This document shows, one piece after another, positions 6,082 to 13,902 of a DNA stretch of 14,128 bases; the stretch's first letter is position 1; every line of letters starts with the position of its first letter. The stretch is from JBFXDW01 sp050180745. Lineage in GTDB: Bacteria; Pseudomonadota; Alphaproteobacteria; UBA9219. The translations under genes were made by a program, and so were the position numbers. The notes beneath the pieces were generated by a model. That model did not search any database and had not been told where the DNA came from. It saw only the letters and a list, made by a program, of their open reading frames with translations. The stretch lies in assembly GCA_050180745.1 (NCBI GenBank), contig JBFXDW010000048.1, forward strand, positions 1 through 14,128, written 5' to 3'.

Positions 6082-7041
6082 ATGCGCCGCTTTGTCCTTC
6101 TCTTTTGCTTTGTTGTCCTTGCTTTTAGTCTTCCTGCTTTGGCTGGAGGGGTGCTTGTGCCTCAAAACAACAGCGGGAGCTCTTCTGGTCTTGGGCTTAT
6201 TCCTCAATCTGAGACGCAGCCTACAGAGGAATCTAAAAAAAAATCAGACAACACAGAAGAAATCCCGACAACAGAACAAATCCTCAGCCAAGGCCTCGGC
6301 CACACAGCAACAGCCCCCTCCTTGTCAGGCGTGCCAGCTCCGCAATCAGTGAGCTCTTATCCTGTTTCAACAGAGAGTAATGCGAACAAACGGAAAATGT
6401 CACAACCTTTGACGCCAGGTGGTGTCGTGGCTGGGGATGCGCGTCAAAAGGCAGATTTAGCGCGTCAGATTGCAACAGGACATTTTTCTCCTTACAAGAC
6501 GAATGACGCTGGGGCTGTGGCTCGTGCTAAAGAAGCGGAATTTATGAAAAAGCACGAGCGTGATCCCGTGGTAATGGATGAAATTGAGGTTCCTTCGCCT
6601 ATGAAAGGTGATAAGAGCCTCATGATTGGCATTTCCCAGAAATACCAATGGGGTTCAATGGATGCGCGTGCGATCGAGCGGGTTTTTGGGTATAGCGCAG
6701 ACGAAATTCCTCAGGTTTGTCAGCTACGCATAGATGCAACCGTTGAGACGGATGTAAGTCGCCTTTTCTTTAAAGGGGCGATTTTATCTGGAACAAAAAC
6801 ACCGATTGAATATGCAGGAAATATTAAGGCTGTAACCTTGCAGCCTGTTGCTTTGTGCAAGATACCTAAGACCTTGCCGCGTAGCGGGATGCTCATTCTG
6901 AAGGTCGGCGATTACTATTCAACCATGCTGCTTGGGCGCAAGAGCTGTGAACATGATTCCATAAAGCTCAAAAAAGAGCCTCGTGCGCTTCTTGTTCGCT
7001 ACGCTGGGGAGCGTGATAAAACGGCATGTATATTTGAGTAA
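6082..7041 (+). CDS. Secreted or periplasmic protein of unknown function
   Basis: I do not recognise this 319-residue protein. It has a clear signal peptide (MRRF, hydrophobic 4-18, likely cleavage after LPALA at 21). A low-complexity Ser/Thr/Pro/Gln/Lys region (about 27-115) looks unstructured, and a more ordered C-terminal half (about 165-319) carries four cysteines (213, 259, 289, 316), enough for two disulfides in the periplasm. VLVPQ at 24 and GLIPQ at 38 form a short internal repeat. AAGGGG six bases before ATG 6082 is a good ribosome site. A run of nine A (6235-6243) codes KKK at 52-54 and could slip. It is followed by tldD after 82 bases with its own ribosome site. A weak 6-bp stem with TTTT (6030-6058) lies just upstream and might end transcription from the tRNA side. 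Confidence 0.85.
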   Translation: MRRFVLLFCFVVLAFSLPALAGGVLVPQNNSGSSSGLGLIPQSETQPTEESKKKSDNTEEIPTTEQILSQGLGHTATAPSLSGVPAPQSVSSYPVSTESNANKRKMSQPLTPGGVVAGDARQKADLARQIATGHFSPYKTNDAGAVARAKEAEFMKKHERDPVVMDEIEVPSPMKGDKSLMIGISQKYQWGSMDARAIERVFGYSADEIPQVCQLRIDATVETDVSRLFFKGAILSGTKTPIEYAGNIKAVTLQPVALCKIPKTLPRSGMLILKVGDYYSTMLLGRKSCEHDSIKLKKEPRALLVRYAGERDKTACIFE

Positions 7042-7123
7042 GAAGTGCGGTTTCTATAGCCTATATCTTTCACTCTTTCTTCCTTGTGAGGGAGGAAAAT
7101 AAAAAATCATAAACAGGAGTTCT

Positions 7124-8557
7124 ATGTCTTTGCTTTCTCAAACGGATGATCTTTTCTTTTCCAAAACCGATCTTGATCTCGTGCATGTGCAGGGGATGCT
7201 GGATAATACGCTTCAAGGTGCGGATGATGGGGAGCTTTATCTTGAGTACTGCCAGTCCGAATCCCTATCATGGGATGATGGTCGTTTGCGGAATGCCAGC
7301 TTTGATACATCGCAAGGGTTTGGTCTGCGTGCTGTAGCGGGGGAGACTGTAGGGTTTGCTCATAGCTCGTCTTTGTCGCAAGAGGCTCTGGCGCGTGCGC
7401 AGGATAGCGTTGTTGCTGTTAAAGCAGGCTATGGCGGTAAGTTGGCGTTGCCCTCGATTGCTACAGAAAAAAGTCTTTATGCGGATAGAAATCCTCTAGG
7501 GGGCAAGGCCTTCGAAGACAAGGTTAAACTTTTGCAAGATATTGATGCGTATCTGCGAGCCAAGGATTCTTGCGTTCATCAGGTAGCCGTGTCTTTGGCA
7601 GCAGAGTGGCAGGCCATACAAATTATTGGCGCTGGCGGTTTTCGTGCGGCGGATATAAGGCCTCTGGTGCGGCTTAACATCACGGTGGCAACAAAGCGCG
7701 GGGACCGTATCGAAGAAGCCGGATGGGGTGCTGGTGGGCGTTATGCTTATGATGACCTCTTTGAGGAAGGCCGTTGGCGCTCTATGGCTGATGAGGCCTA
7801 TCGGCGTGCGCTCTTAAAGCAGGATGCCATCGCTGTGCAAGCTGGGGAGATGAGTGTTGTGTTAGGTTCAGGTTGGCCTGCGGTGCTCTTGCATGAGGCT
7901 ATTGGCCATGGTTTGGAAGGTGATTTTAATCGCAAGAAAACTTCGGCGTTTTCTGGGTTGATGGGCGAGAAAATCGCTGCCGATAGTGTGACGATTGTTG
8001 ATGATGGTACAATTCAGGATCGGCGCGGCTCGCTCACGATTGATGATGAAGGCACGCCTACGCAATGCACGACATTGATCGAGAATGGGAAGCTGGTCGG
8101 TTATATGCAGGACCGTCTAAATGCGCGTTTAATGGGAACGGTATCCACAGGCAATGGGCGTCGTGAGAGCTATGCGTGTGAGCCTTATCCGAGGATGACC
8201 AATACCATGATGCTCAATGGCGATAAGGCGCCAGAAGAAATTATCGCCTCTGTCAAAAACGGAATTTATGTGTTTGGCATCGAAGGCGGTCAAGTCGATA
8301 TCACTTCAGGGCAGTTTGTATTCTCGGCGCATTTGGCGCAGGAAATCATTGATGGCAAGCTGGGGCGTCCTTTGAAAGGAGTTTCACTCGTAGGCAGCGG
8401 CTTTGATTCGTTGCAACGGATATCAATGGTCGGCAATGATCTGGCGCTTGATAATGGCATTGGAACTTGTGGCAAAAATGGCCAAAGCGTTCCTGTAGGC
8501 GTTGGCCAGCCGACGCTACGTCTTGATGGAATGACCGTTGGAGGAAGTGGAGCATAG
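7124..8557 (+). CDS. tldD: Metalloprotease TldD
   Basis: TldD pairs with TldE (PmbA) to form a zinc-dependent peptidase that degrades unfolded peptides and, in some bacteria, matures modified peptides such as microcin B17. The 477-residue length is normal for TldD. The zinc motif HEAIGH is at 257-262, within LLHEAIGHGLEGDFNRK, and a conserved cysteine in GTCGKNGQSVPVG (Cys449) matches the third zinc ligand position of the family. The C-terminal VGQPTLRLDGMTVGG segment is typical. AGGAG five bases before ATG 7124 sets the start. No tldE is in the window, so its partner must be elsewhere. It ends five bases from the converging dgkA stop with no obvious terminator between. Confidence 0.96.
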   Translation: MSLLSQTDDLFFSKTDLDLVHVQGMLDNTLQGADDGELYLEYCQSESLSWDDGRLRNASFDTSQGFGLRAVAGETVGFAHSSSLSQEALARAQDSVVAVKAGYGGKLALPSIATEKSLYADRNPLGGKAFEDKVKLLQDIDAYLRAKDSCVHQVAVSLAAEWQAIQIIGAGGFRAADIRPLVRLNITVATKRGDRIEEAGWGAGGRYAYDDLFEEGRWRSMADEAYRRALLKQDAIAVQAGEMSVVLGSGWPAVLLHEAIGHGLEGDFNRKKTSAFSGLMGEKIAADSVTIVDDGTIQDRRGSLTIDDEGTPTQCTTLIENGKLVGYMQDRLNARLMGTVSTGNGRRESYACEPYPRMTNTMMLNGDKAPEEIIASVKNGIYVFGIEGGQVDITSGQFVFSAHLAQEIIDGKLGRPLKGVSLVGSGFDSLQRISMVGNDLALDNGIGTCGKNGQSVPVGVGQPTLRLDGMTVGGSGA

Positions 8558-8562
8558 CCTCA

Positions 8563-8940
8563 TCACGAGACGTAGGCTATTTCTTCTATAAGTGTTGTGA
8601 AATGCACGATAAGCGCAAATATAGACGCTAATGCCACAAGAAATATGCTTGATGATGCGCAGTCCTTGATAATCTTGATTTCCTCATGATGGTGCGGCGT
8701 GACGTGATCGCATAATTTTTCAAGAGAAGTATTCATGGCTTCTATTGCGAGCAGCAGAAAGGCCAGAACAGTTGCCGTAAAGCTATAAGGAGATGGTGTT
8801 TTCAGATAAAGGCAGAAGGTCAATAGAAGAAAGGCTAACTCATACTGTGCGGCGCGTTCTTGGAGAAGCGCTCTGAGTCCATTCCATGCGACTTTTGTTT
8901 TCTCAAGGAGAGATGCAGCTTTGTGAGGAGGTGTTGTCAT
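8563..8940 (-). CDS. dgkA: Diacylglycerol kinase (DgkA family)
   Basis: Small inner-membrane kinase that phosphorylates diacylglycerol to phosphatidic acid, recycling lipid released by envelope glycan modification; related proteins phosphorylate undecaprenol. From ATG 8940 the product is 125 residues, close to the E. coli enzyme, with three membrane helices and the signature EAMNTSLEKLCD (67-78), including the catalytic Glu67, Asn70 and Glu74 equivalents, and a KD pair at 92-93. A CDHVTPHHHEE loop sits between them. An in-frame ATG at 8976 would add 12 residues and overlap the upstream gene. ATG 8940 places the conserved WNGLRA at the same distance from the start as in E. coli, so it is preferred, although no strong ribosome site is visible. 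It starts seven bases after the stop of the upstream gene. Confidence 0.9.
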   Translation of the reverse strand: MTTPPHKAASLLEKTKVAWNGLRALLQERAAQYELAFLLLTFCLYLKTPSPYSFTATVLAFLLLAIEAMNTSLEKLCDHVTPHHHEEIKIIKDCASSSIFLVALASIFALIVHFTTLIEEIAYVS

Positions 8941-8947
8941 TTTCTGT

Positions 8948-9535
8948 TTAATACCAATATTTCGGATCAATTCCATTGAGCTGAGTTTTAAAGGTAACGA
9001 TCATAGCATCAACTTGTGTTTCATCATAGCCTGGTTGACCGCGATAGGATTCCCAAAGGCGGATTTGATTCTGTAAATCGCGTGCCTTGACGCGCTGTTC
9101 CGTATCAATTCTGAGTTGTTTGGCTTTTTCTTGGGCTTCTATAACCGCATTCTTTTTTATCTTTTCCTTCATTTCCTTTTCCTTAGCGGCCTTTTTCTTA
9201 AGATACGCCTTCATATAATCGTCATCTTTATTTGCTTCTTTTGCCTTAGTTGCTTTTTTCTTGCCGTGTATCCGTTTTTTTGGCTTTTTATCTGCTTTCT
9301 CATCTTCGGGAGTTGCGGCAGAGTCTTGTGACTTATCTTGTGAGTGGCCTTGTGCTTTATCTCGTGTTTTGCTGTCCTCGGTGCTGCTGCCTAGAAATGT
9401 TGGCGCAACGTCATGTGGTGCATTGCTGGGCATGCCTGCATGGCCATACAGTTGTTTGCGGCGTTTGGTCAGGTCACCTATATCGCGCGGAATTAAAACC
9501 TGATTCAAATCTTTGCGTTCTTTATCGCTTTTCAT
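8948..9535 (-). CDS. Lysine-rich, coiled-coil protein of unknown function
   Basis: I do not recognise this 195-residue protein. It has no signal peptide or membrane span. Residues 50-105 are an acidic-basic low-complexity linker (repeats of KDKSQD type), and 107-165 form a strongly charged helix (AYLKKKAAKEKEMKEK...) likely to be a coiled coil. The ends are more ordered: the N-terminus has LIPRDIGDLTKRRKQLYGH (14-32) and the C-terminus ends GIDPKYWY. The start ATG (9535-9533) overlaps the rsmE stop in an ATGA junction, so translation is coupled. The dgkA start follows seven bases after its TAA. An RNA- or ribosome-linked role would suit its charge and rsmE neighbour, but that is a guess. Confidence 0.85.
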   Translation of the reverse strand: MKSDKERKDLNQVLIPRDIGDLTKRRKQLYGHAGMPSNAPHDVAPTFLGSSTEDSKTRDKAQGHSQDKSQDSAATPEDEKADKKPKKRIHGKKKATKAKEANKDDDYMKAYLKKKAAKEKEMKEKIKKNAVIEAQEKAKQLRIDTEQRVKARDLQNQIRLWESYRGQPGYDETQVDAMIVTFKTQLNGIDPKYWY

Positions 9536-10296
9536 GAGAGTTCATTCTTTCTCCAGTCGCCGCATAAGGCCTGCCAACAGGTCACAGCAGCGATCGCTGC
9601 TGTGTCAGCTCGCAGAATTCGGGGGCCAAGCCTGAGGGGCATTATATCAGGCAGTGTTTGAAAAAGCTCCATTTCTTCTTGGGTGAACCCGCCCTCTGGT
9701 CCTGTGAAAATGCCAGTAGGGACTGATTCTTGATGGGAGAGCTTTATAAGGGCATCTCCAATGGGAGAGGCCTGTCCAAATTCGGCGCATAGAAGAGGGC
9801 GAATCGTCGGATTCCAGTCAGATATGACCTTTTTCAAAGGGAGGGTATCGCGAATAACAGGGATAGATAGGCGTTCGGACTGCTCGGCAGCCTCTATGGC
9901 GATCATAGATAGGCGGGTGGGATTGATGTCTTTGATCTGTGTGTGAGTCGTTAATATAGGCTGAATAGCTTTTACGCCCAATTCTGTGGCTTTTTGGACC
10001 AAAAACTCGAAATGTGCCCGTTTAATAGGTGCTGCAAAGAGGGTTAAAGCAGGTTCTGGGGCCTGAATTCGGTAGTTTTTCGTTATTTTGAGAGTGATTC
10101 CCTTCTTTTTACTTCTTGGAATTTCGCCGATTCGGGCCAGCCATTCACCATCTAACCCATTGAAAAGCCTAACTGGATCATCCTGCTGGCGACGCATAAC
10201 CTGCAGTAAATAGTGGGATTGTTCAGCTGTGAGTATGACATCGCTGCCTTCTTGGAGGGGGGTATCAACATAAAGGCGAGGCCAAGTGTGGGACAT
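9532..10296 (-). CDS. rsmE: 16S rRNA (uracil-1498-N3)-methyltransferase RsmE
   Basis: RsmE methylates N3 of U1498 in 16S rRNA using S-adenosylmethionine; it belongs to the SPOUT superfamily with a knotted C-terminal domain and an N-terminal PUA-like RNA-binding domain. From ATG 10296 it has 254 residues, the family size. Landmarks: LTAEQSHYLLQVMRR in the PUA part, QKATELGVKAIQPI, SERLSIP, GPEGGFTQEE (SAM loop) and LRLGPRILRADTAAI near the end, forming the knot. ATG 10329 would add 11 residues, but those codons are read from the adjacent repeat and follow TAA directly, so 10296 is preferred. Neither start has a Shine-Dalgarno match because the palindromic repeat abuts the gene. It heads a leftward unit with a lysine-rich protein and dgkA. 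Confidence 0.93.
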   Translation of the reverse strand: MSHTWPRLYVDTPLQEGSDVILTAEQSHYLLQVMRRQQDDPVRLFNGLDGEWLARIGEIPRSKKKGITLKITKNYRIQAPEPALTLFAAPIKRAHFEFLVQKATELGVKAIQPILTTHTQIKDINPTRLSMIAIEAAEQSERLSIPVIRDTLPLKKVISDWNPTIRPLLCAEFGQASPIGDALIKLSHQESVPTGIFTGPEGGFTQEEMELFQTLPDIMPLRLGPRILRADTAAIAAVTCWQALCGDWRKNELS

Positions 10297-10297
10297 A

Positions 10298-10524
10298 GGG
10301 GGATCGGGGGTTAGGGATCGGGGAAGCATTTAGGATTTAGCATTTAGCATTTAGCATTTAGGGATATCTTTCTCTTTTTTTTCTTTCCTTTAATTTTCAT
10401 ACTATTTCAGTCATTAATGATAGAAATTTGTTAAAGAACAGGAAAAGAAAGAAATAGAAAGCGTCCCTAAATCCAAAATGCTAAATGCCAAATGCTTTTT
10501 TCTTTCCCCGACCCCCGATTCCCC
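10298..10524. repeat. Large imperfect palindrome (MITE-like) at the rsmE start
   Basis: The segment is an imperfect inverted repeat centred on the perfect palindrome TCATTAATGA (10411-10420). Outer arms: GGGGGATCGGGGG (10298-10310) against CCCCCGATTCCCC (10512-10524). Next come 7-base CATTTAG units on the left against their complements on the right (10467-10494), then T-rich against A-rich flanks. It holds no supported ORF. Size, symmetry and lack of coding capacity resemble a foldback or MITE-like repeat; no target-site duplication could be identified with confidence. Confidence 0.7.
10327..10361. repeat. Tandem 7-base repeat CATTTAG, five units
   Basis: Five consecutive heptamers: CATTTAG, GATTTAG, then CATTTAG three times. 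The opposite arm of the palindrome carries four degenerate units on the other strand (CTAAATC, CAAAATG, CTAAATG, CCAAATG; 10467-10494). On the minus strand each CTAAATG contains TAAATG, a stop directly followed by a start, and the terminal one provides the alternative rsmE ATG. Confidence 0.85.
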
Positions 10525-10554
10525 GAGAAAGTTTTAAATCTTTTCATTATGTGC

Positions 10555-10583
10555 TTGACGTTTTATGCGTATTTCCTTATGTA
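10555..10583 (+). promoter_or_regulatory. Candidate str operon promoter
   Basis: CTTGACG (with TTGACG at 10555-10560), 17 bases, then TATGTA (10578-10583). The -35 is near consensus and the -10 is weak, a pattern common among alphaproteobacterial ribosomal promoters. It lies about 315 bases before rpsL, with no coding region between, just outside the large palindrome. Confidence 0.5.
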
Positions 10584-10589
10584 TGCCTA

Positions 10590-10896
10590 GCCTTTACGGA
10601 ACTGGTGGTAGACCACGGTTGAGGAAACACTGAGAAAACGGTGTTTATTCTTGAGTTTTTGATGAGCGAATCGCTCTTAAGCTCCAGACGGTCTAAACGC
10701 AATTCCGATTGTTGCATAAGTTTTATAGGCTTGCGTTTCGATGAACGGCTCTTGATTTAAAGAGCAGGTCGGCGCAGCAGATAAGAGGAACCCATGGCAG
10801 GAGGACAGGTTAGAGCCTCTCTGTGATGGGTCGTTTTGTCGAGTTTTTTTGTGTGTCTTGATAAAGCACACTGAAGGAAGAGAGTTAGGAGAACGA
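10590..10896 (+). promoter_or_regulatory. Long structured 5' leader of the str operon
   Basis: About 300 bases lie between the promoter and rpsL. Visible stems: GTGG-TAGA-CCAC (10605-10616); AAACAC/GTGTTT (10625-10646) followed by a T-rich stretch; GAGCG-AAT-CGCTC (10664-10676); AAACGCAA/TTGCGTTT (10695-10738); GCTCTT/AAGAGC (10748-10765); ACCCAT/ATGGGT (10790-10831) followed by T-rich sequence; and GTGTG/CACAC (10851-10871). GCTCTT also occurs at 10673-10678, so AAGAGC has two possible partners, as in attenuators. A short reading frame (ATG 10794 to TGA 10826, ten residues, with AGAGGA upstream) could encode a leader peptide. Ribosomal protein leaders upstream of rpsL are known in some bacteria; similarity to those families was not tested. 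Confidence 0.45.
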
Positions 10897-11268
10897 ATGC
10901 CTACGATGAACCAATTGGTGCGTAAGAATCGTAAACGCTCTGTGTCAAAGAGCGGCACGCCTGCGCTTAAAGGGGGTCCACAAAAGCGCGGTGTTTGCAC
11001 ACGCGTTTATACCACAACACCAAAGAAGCCAAACTCGGCTTTGCGGAAAGTGGCGCGTGTTCGTCTGACCACAGGGCATGAGGTCATTGCGTACATTCCA
11101 GGTGAAGGCCACAATTTGCAAGAGCATAGCGTGGTTATGATCCGTGGTGGTCGTGTGAAGGACTTGCCAGGTGTTCGCTATCACATCATTCGGGGTACGC
11201 TTGATACGCAAGGTGTTAAAAATCGCAAGAAGCGCCGCTCGCTTTATGGCGCTAAGAAACCTAAGTAA
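10897..11268 (+). CDS. rpsL: 30S ribosomal protein S12
   Basis: S12 lies in the decoding centre of the 30S subunit and controls accuracy. The 123-residue product is full length and has TTTPKKPNSALRKVARVRL (40-57) and RGGRVKDLPGVRYH (83-96). Lys43 and Lys88 (Met counted), the classic sites of streptomycin-resistance changes, are both wild type, and Asp89, the RimO methylthiolation site, is present. The start ATG 10897 has TTAGGAG six bases upstream and begins MPTMNQLVRK as in relatives; a longer reading frame from 10849 is rejected. First gene of the str operon; rpsG follows after 19 bases. Confidence 0.98.
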   Translation: MPTMNQLVRKNRKRSVSKSGTPALKGGPQKRGVCTRVYTTTPKKPNSALRKVARVRLTTGHEVIAYIPGEGHNLQEHSVVMIRGGRVKDLPGVRYHIIRGTLDTQGVKNRKKRRSLYGAKKPK

Positions 11269-11287
11269 GGTAACGAGGAATAAATAA

Positions 11288-11758
11288 ATGGCACGTCGTC
11301 GTCGCGCAGAAAAAAGAAAAGTTCTTCCGGATCCTAAGTTCGGAGAAATTTTGCTGACCAAATTTATGAACGTCATCATGCTGGATGGTAAAAAGTCCGT
11401 AGCTGAACGTATCGTTTATGGCGCTCTTGAGAAAATCCAAGGCAAGTCAAAAATTGGCTCTTTGGAGGTTTTTAAAGAGGCTTTGGAAAAAGTTCGCCCC
11501 CATCTTGAGGTTCGTTCTCGTCGTGTTGGCGGGGCAACCTATCAGGTTCCTGTTGAAGTTCGTCCCGATCGTGGGATTGCTCTGGCGATGCGCTGGTTGA
11601 TTTCTGCGGCGCGCAAGCGTTCCGAAAACACGATGGTTGATCGTTTGGCGGCTGAGCTTTTGGCGGCATCAAGTGACAATGGTGCGGCTGTGAAAAAGCG
11701 TGAAGATACGCATCGCATGGCTGAAGCTAACAAAGCGTTCTCGCACTATCGCTGGTAA
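11288..11758 (+). CDS. rpsG: 30S ribosomal protein S7
   Basis: S7 is a primary 16S rRNA binder that nucleates assembly of the 30S head and contacts the E-site tRNA. The 156 residues match the bacterial family from MARRRRAEKRKVLPDPKFG to HRMAEANKAFSHYRW, including the GGATYQVPVEVRPDR loop (80-94). GAGG ten bases before the ATG is the ribosome site. The gap to rpsL is only 19 bases, too short for the large S7-binding hairpin found between these genes in E. coli. If S7 regulates the operon here, the target must lie elsewhere, such as the rpsL leader. Confidence 0.98.
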   Translation: MARRRRAEKRKVLPDPKFGEILLTKFMNVIMLDGKKSVAERIVYGALEKIQGKSKIGSLEVFKEALEKVRPHLEVRSRRVGGATYQVPVEVRPDRGIALAMRWLISAARKRSENTMVDRLAAELLAASSDNGAAVKKREDTHRMAEANKAFSHYRW

Positions 11759-11770
11759 GGATTTAAGACT

Positions 11771-13852
11771 ATGGCTCGTATTACTCCTATTCATATGTAT
11801 CGCAATATCGGCATCATGGCTCACATTGATGCGGGTAAGACGACGACTACGGAGCGGATTCTATACTACACCGGTAAGTCCTATAAAATCGGTGAAGTTC
11901 ATGATGGCGGCGCGACCATGGATTGGATGGAGCAAGAACAAGAGCGTGGTATTACGATTACCTCTGCGGCGACAACGACATTCTGGCGCGATCATCGTAT
12001 CAACATTATTGATACTCCTGGGCACGTTGATTTTACGATTGAAGTTGAACGGGCATTGCGTGTTCTTGATGGGGCTGTTTGCGTTCTCGACGCTGTGTCT
12101 GGTGTTGAGCCTCAAACAGAAACGGTTTGGCGTCAAGGTGACAAGTATCATGTGCCACGTATGGTTTTCGTCAACAAGATGGACCGGACGGGTGCTGACT
12201 TCTATCGTTGCGTCGATATGGTCAAAGAACGTCTTGGTGCGAATGTTTTAGTTCTTCAATTGCCAATCGGTGGTGAAGCAGACTTCAAGGGCGTGATTGA
12301 TTTGCGCCGCATGAAAGCCGTCGTGTGGGAAGATGAATCCTTGGGTGCGTCTTATCATGACGAAGAGATCCCCGCTGATTTGCAAGATAAAGCGAACGAA
12401 TATCACAGAGTGCTGGTTGAAGCGGCTGTTGAGGCTGATGATGCGGCGATGGAAGCTTATCTGAACGGGGATGAGCCTTCTGTGGAAACGCTGGATGCGT
12501 GCATCCGCAAGGGTACGATCGGTAATCTCTTTACGCCAGTTCTTCTTGGAAGTGCTTTCAAGAATAAGGGCGTTCAGCCGATGCTTGATGCGGTCGTTGA
12601 TTATCTGCCTTCACCGGTTGATGTCGGTGGCGTTCATGGATTTAAAGAAGATGGCGTGACGGAAGATAAACGTGCTCCTAACGATAGTGATCCTCTTTCG
12701 GCATTGGCCTTCAAGATCATGACTGATCCATTTGTTGGTTCTTTGACCTTTACGCGGATATATTCGGGTAAGATTGAAGCTGGCAGCTATGTTAAGAATA
12801 CAATCAATGGGCAACGCGAGCGTATCGGTCGTATGCTTTTGATGCATGCTAACAGCCGCGAAGAAATTAAAGAAGCATATGCGGGGGATATTGTTGCTCT
12901 GGCAGCGCTAAAAGATACCAAGACGGGCGATACGCTTTGCGATCCGGCTAAGCCGATCATTCTTGAGAAGATGGAATTCCCTGATCCAGTTATCGAGATG
13001 GCGATTGAGCCAAAAGCGAAGACCGATCAAGACAAAATGACCAATGCGCTGTTGCGTCTTGTTCAAGAGGATCCCTCTTTCCAATTGGCGACGAACCATG
13101 AAACAGGGCAAACGGTTATCAAGGGCATGGGTGAGCTTCACCTTGATGTCAAGATCGATATTTTGCGTCGTGCGCCTTACAACTGTGAAGTTATCGTAGG
13201 TGATCCGCAGGTTGCGTATCGTGAAACGATCAGCAAAAAGAATACGGTAGATTATACCCATAAGAAGCAGTCCGGTGGTTCTGGTCAGTATGCACGTGTT
13301 GTAATTGAGTTCGAGCCTCAAGAGCCAGGTGCGGGTTATGTGTTTGAAAGTAAAGTTGTTGGTGGTTCTGTTCCCAAGGAATACATTCCTGGCGTTGAAA
13401 AGGGTATTATGTCAGCTATGTCAACGGGTGTTGTTGCTGGCTTCCCGACGATCGATTTTAAGGCAACTTTGGTCGATGGGGCATTCCATGATGTTGACTC
13501 GTCTGTGATGGCGTTCGAAATCGCGGCGCGGGCGGCGTTCAAGGAAGGCATGGCAAAAGCTGGCCCCGTGCTGCTGGAGCCGATTATGAAGGTTGAGGTT
13601 GTTACTCCCGAAGCTCACATGGGCGACGTGATTGGCGATCTAAATTCTCGTCGTGGCCAAGTTCAAGGTATGGACACACGGGGCAACGCAAATGTTGTGA
13701 ATGCGATGGTGCCTCTGGCAGAAATGTTTGGTTATGTGAACCGCTTGCGGTCCATGACGCAGGGGCGCGCTCTATTCACAATGGAATTCGATCACTATGA
13801 CAAGGTGTCACAGTCGGTCGTAGAGGAAGTTAAAGCGAAACTAGCAGGATAA
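11771..13852 (+). CDS. fusA: Elongation factor G
   Basis: GTPase that drives translocation of tRNAs and mRNA and, with RRF, ribosome recycling. The 693-residue product is full length. G motifs: AHIDAGKTT (17-25), switch I RGITIT (59-64), DTPGHVDF (81-88), NKMDR (135-139). The domain II-V sequence is intact, with GMGELHLD in domain III and GYVNRLRSMTQGRA near the end. It begins 12 bases after rpsG with AAGG about 11 bases before the ATG, and ends 50 bases before tuf. Nothing suggests a divergent paralogue; it reads as the housekeeping copy. Confidence 0.98.
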   Translation: MARITPIHMYRNIGIMAHIDAGKTTTTERILYYTGKSYKIGEVHDGGATMDWMEQEQERGITITSAATTTFWRDHRINIIDTPGHVDFTIEVERALRVLDGAVCVLDAVSGVEPQTETVWRQGDKYHVPRMVFVNKMDRTGADFYRCVDMVKERLGANVLVLQLPIGGEADFKGVIDLRRMKAVVWEDESLGASYHDEEIPADLQDKANEYHRVLVEAAVEADDAAMEAYLNGDEPSVETLDACIRKGTIGNLFTPVLLGSAFKNKGVQPMLDAVVDYLPSPVDVGGVHGFKEDGVTEDKRAPNDSDPLSALAFKIMTDPFVGSLTFTRIYSGKIEAGSYVKNTINGQRERIGRMLLMHANSREEIKEAYAGDIVALAALKDTKTGDTLCDPAKPIILEKMEFPDPVIEMAIEPKAKTDQDKMTNALLRLVQEDPSFQLATNHETGQTVIKGMGELHLDVKIDILRRAPYNCEVIVGDPQVAYRETISKKNTVDYTHKKQSGGSGQYARVVIEFEPQEPGAGYVFESKVVGGSVPKEYIPGVEKGIMSAMSTGVVAGFPTIDFKATLVDGAFHDVDSSVMAFEIAARAAFKEGMAKAGPVLLEPIMKVEVVTPEAHMGDVIGDLNSRRGQVQGMDTRGNANVVNAMVPLAEMFGYVNRLRSMTQGRALFTMEFDHYDKVSQSVVEEVKAKLAG

Positions 13853-13902
13853 GCCGGAAGATTTCTTTTGGTAATCTGTCCTTCAACTATATGGAGAGAA
13901 AA

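Noticed and set aside
9532..10329. Longer RsmE starting at ATG 10329
   Set aside because: The extra 11 codons are encoded by the adjacent repeat and lack family similarity; kept only as an alternative.
10327..10361. CRISPR array
   Set aside because: The repeats are contiguous 7-base units without spacers and no cas genes are nearby.
10677..11000. 107-codon minus-strand frame over the rpsL leader
   Set aside because: It overlaps rpsL antisense and the structured leader and shows no protein-like features.
10849..11268. Longer S12 reading frame from 10849
   Set aside because: It crosses a leader hairpin and lacks a ribosome site; ATG 10897 has TTAGGAG and the family N-terminus.
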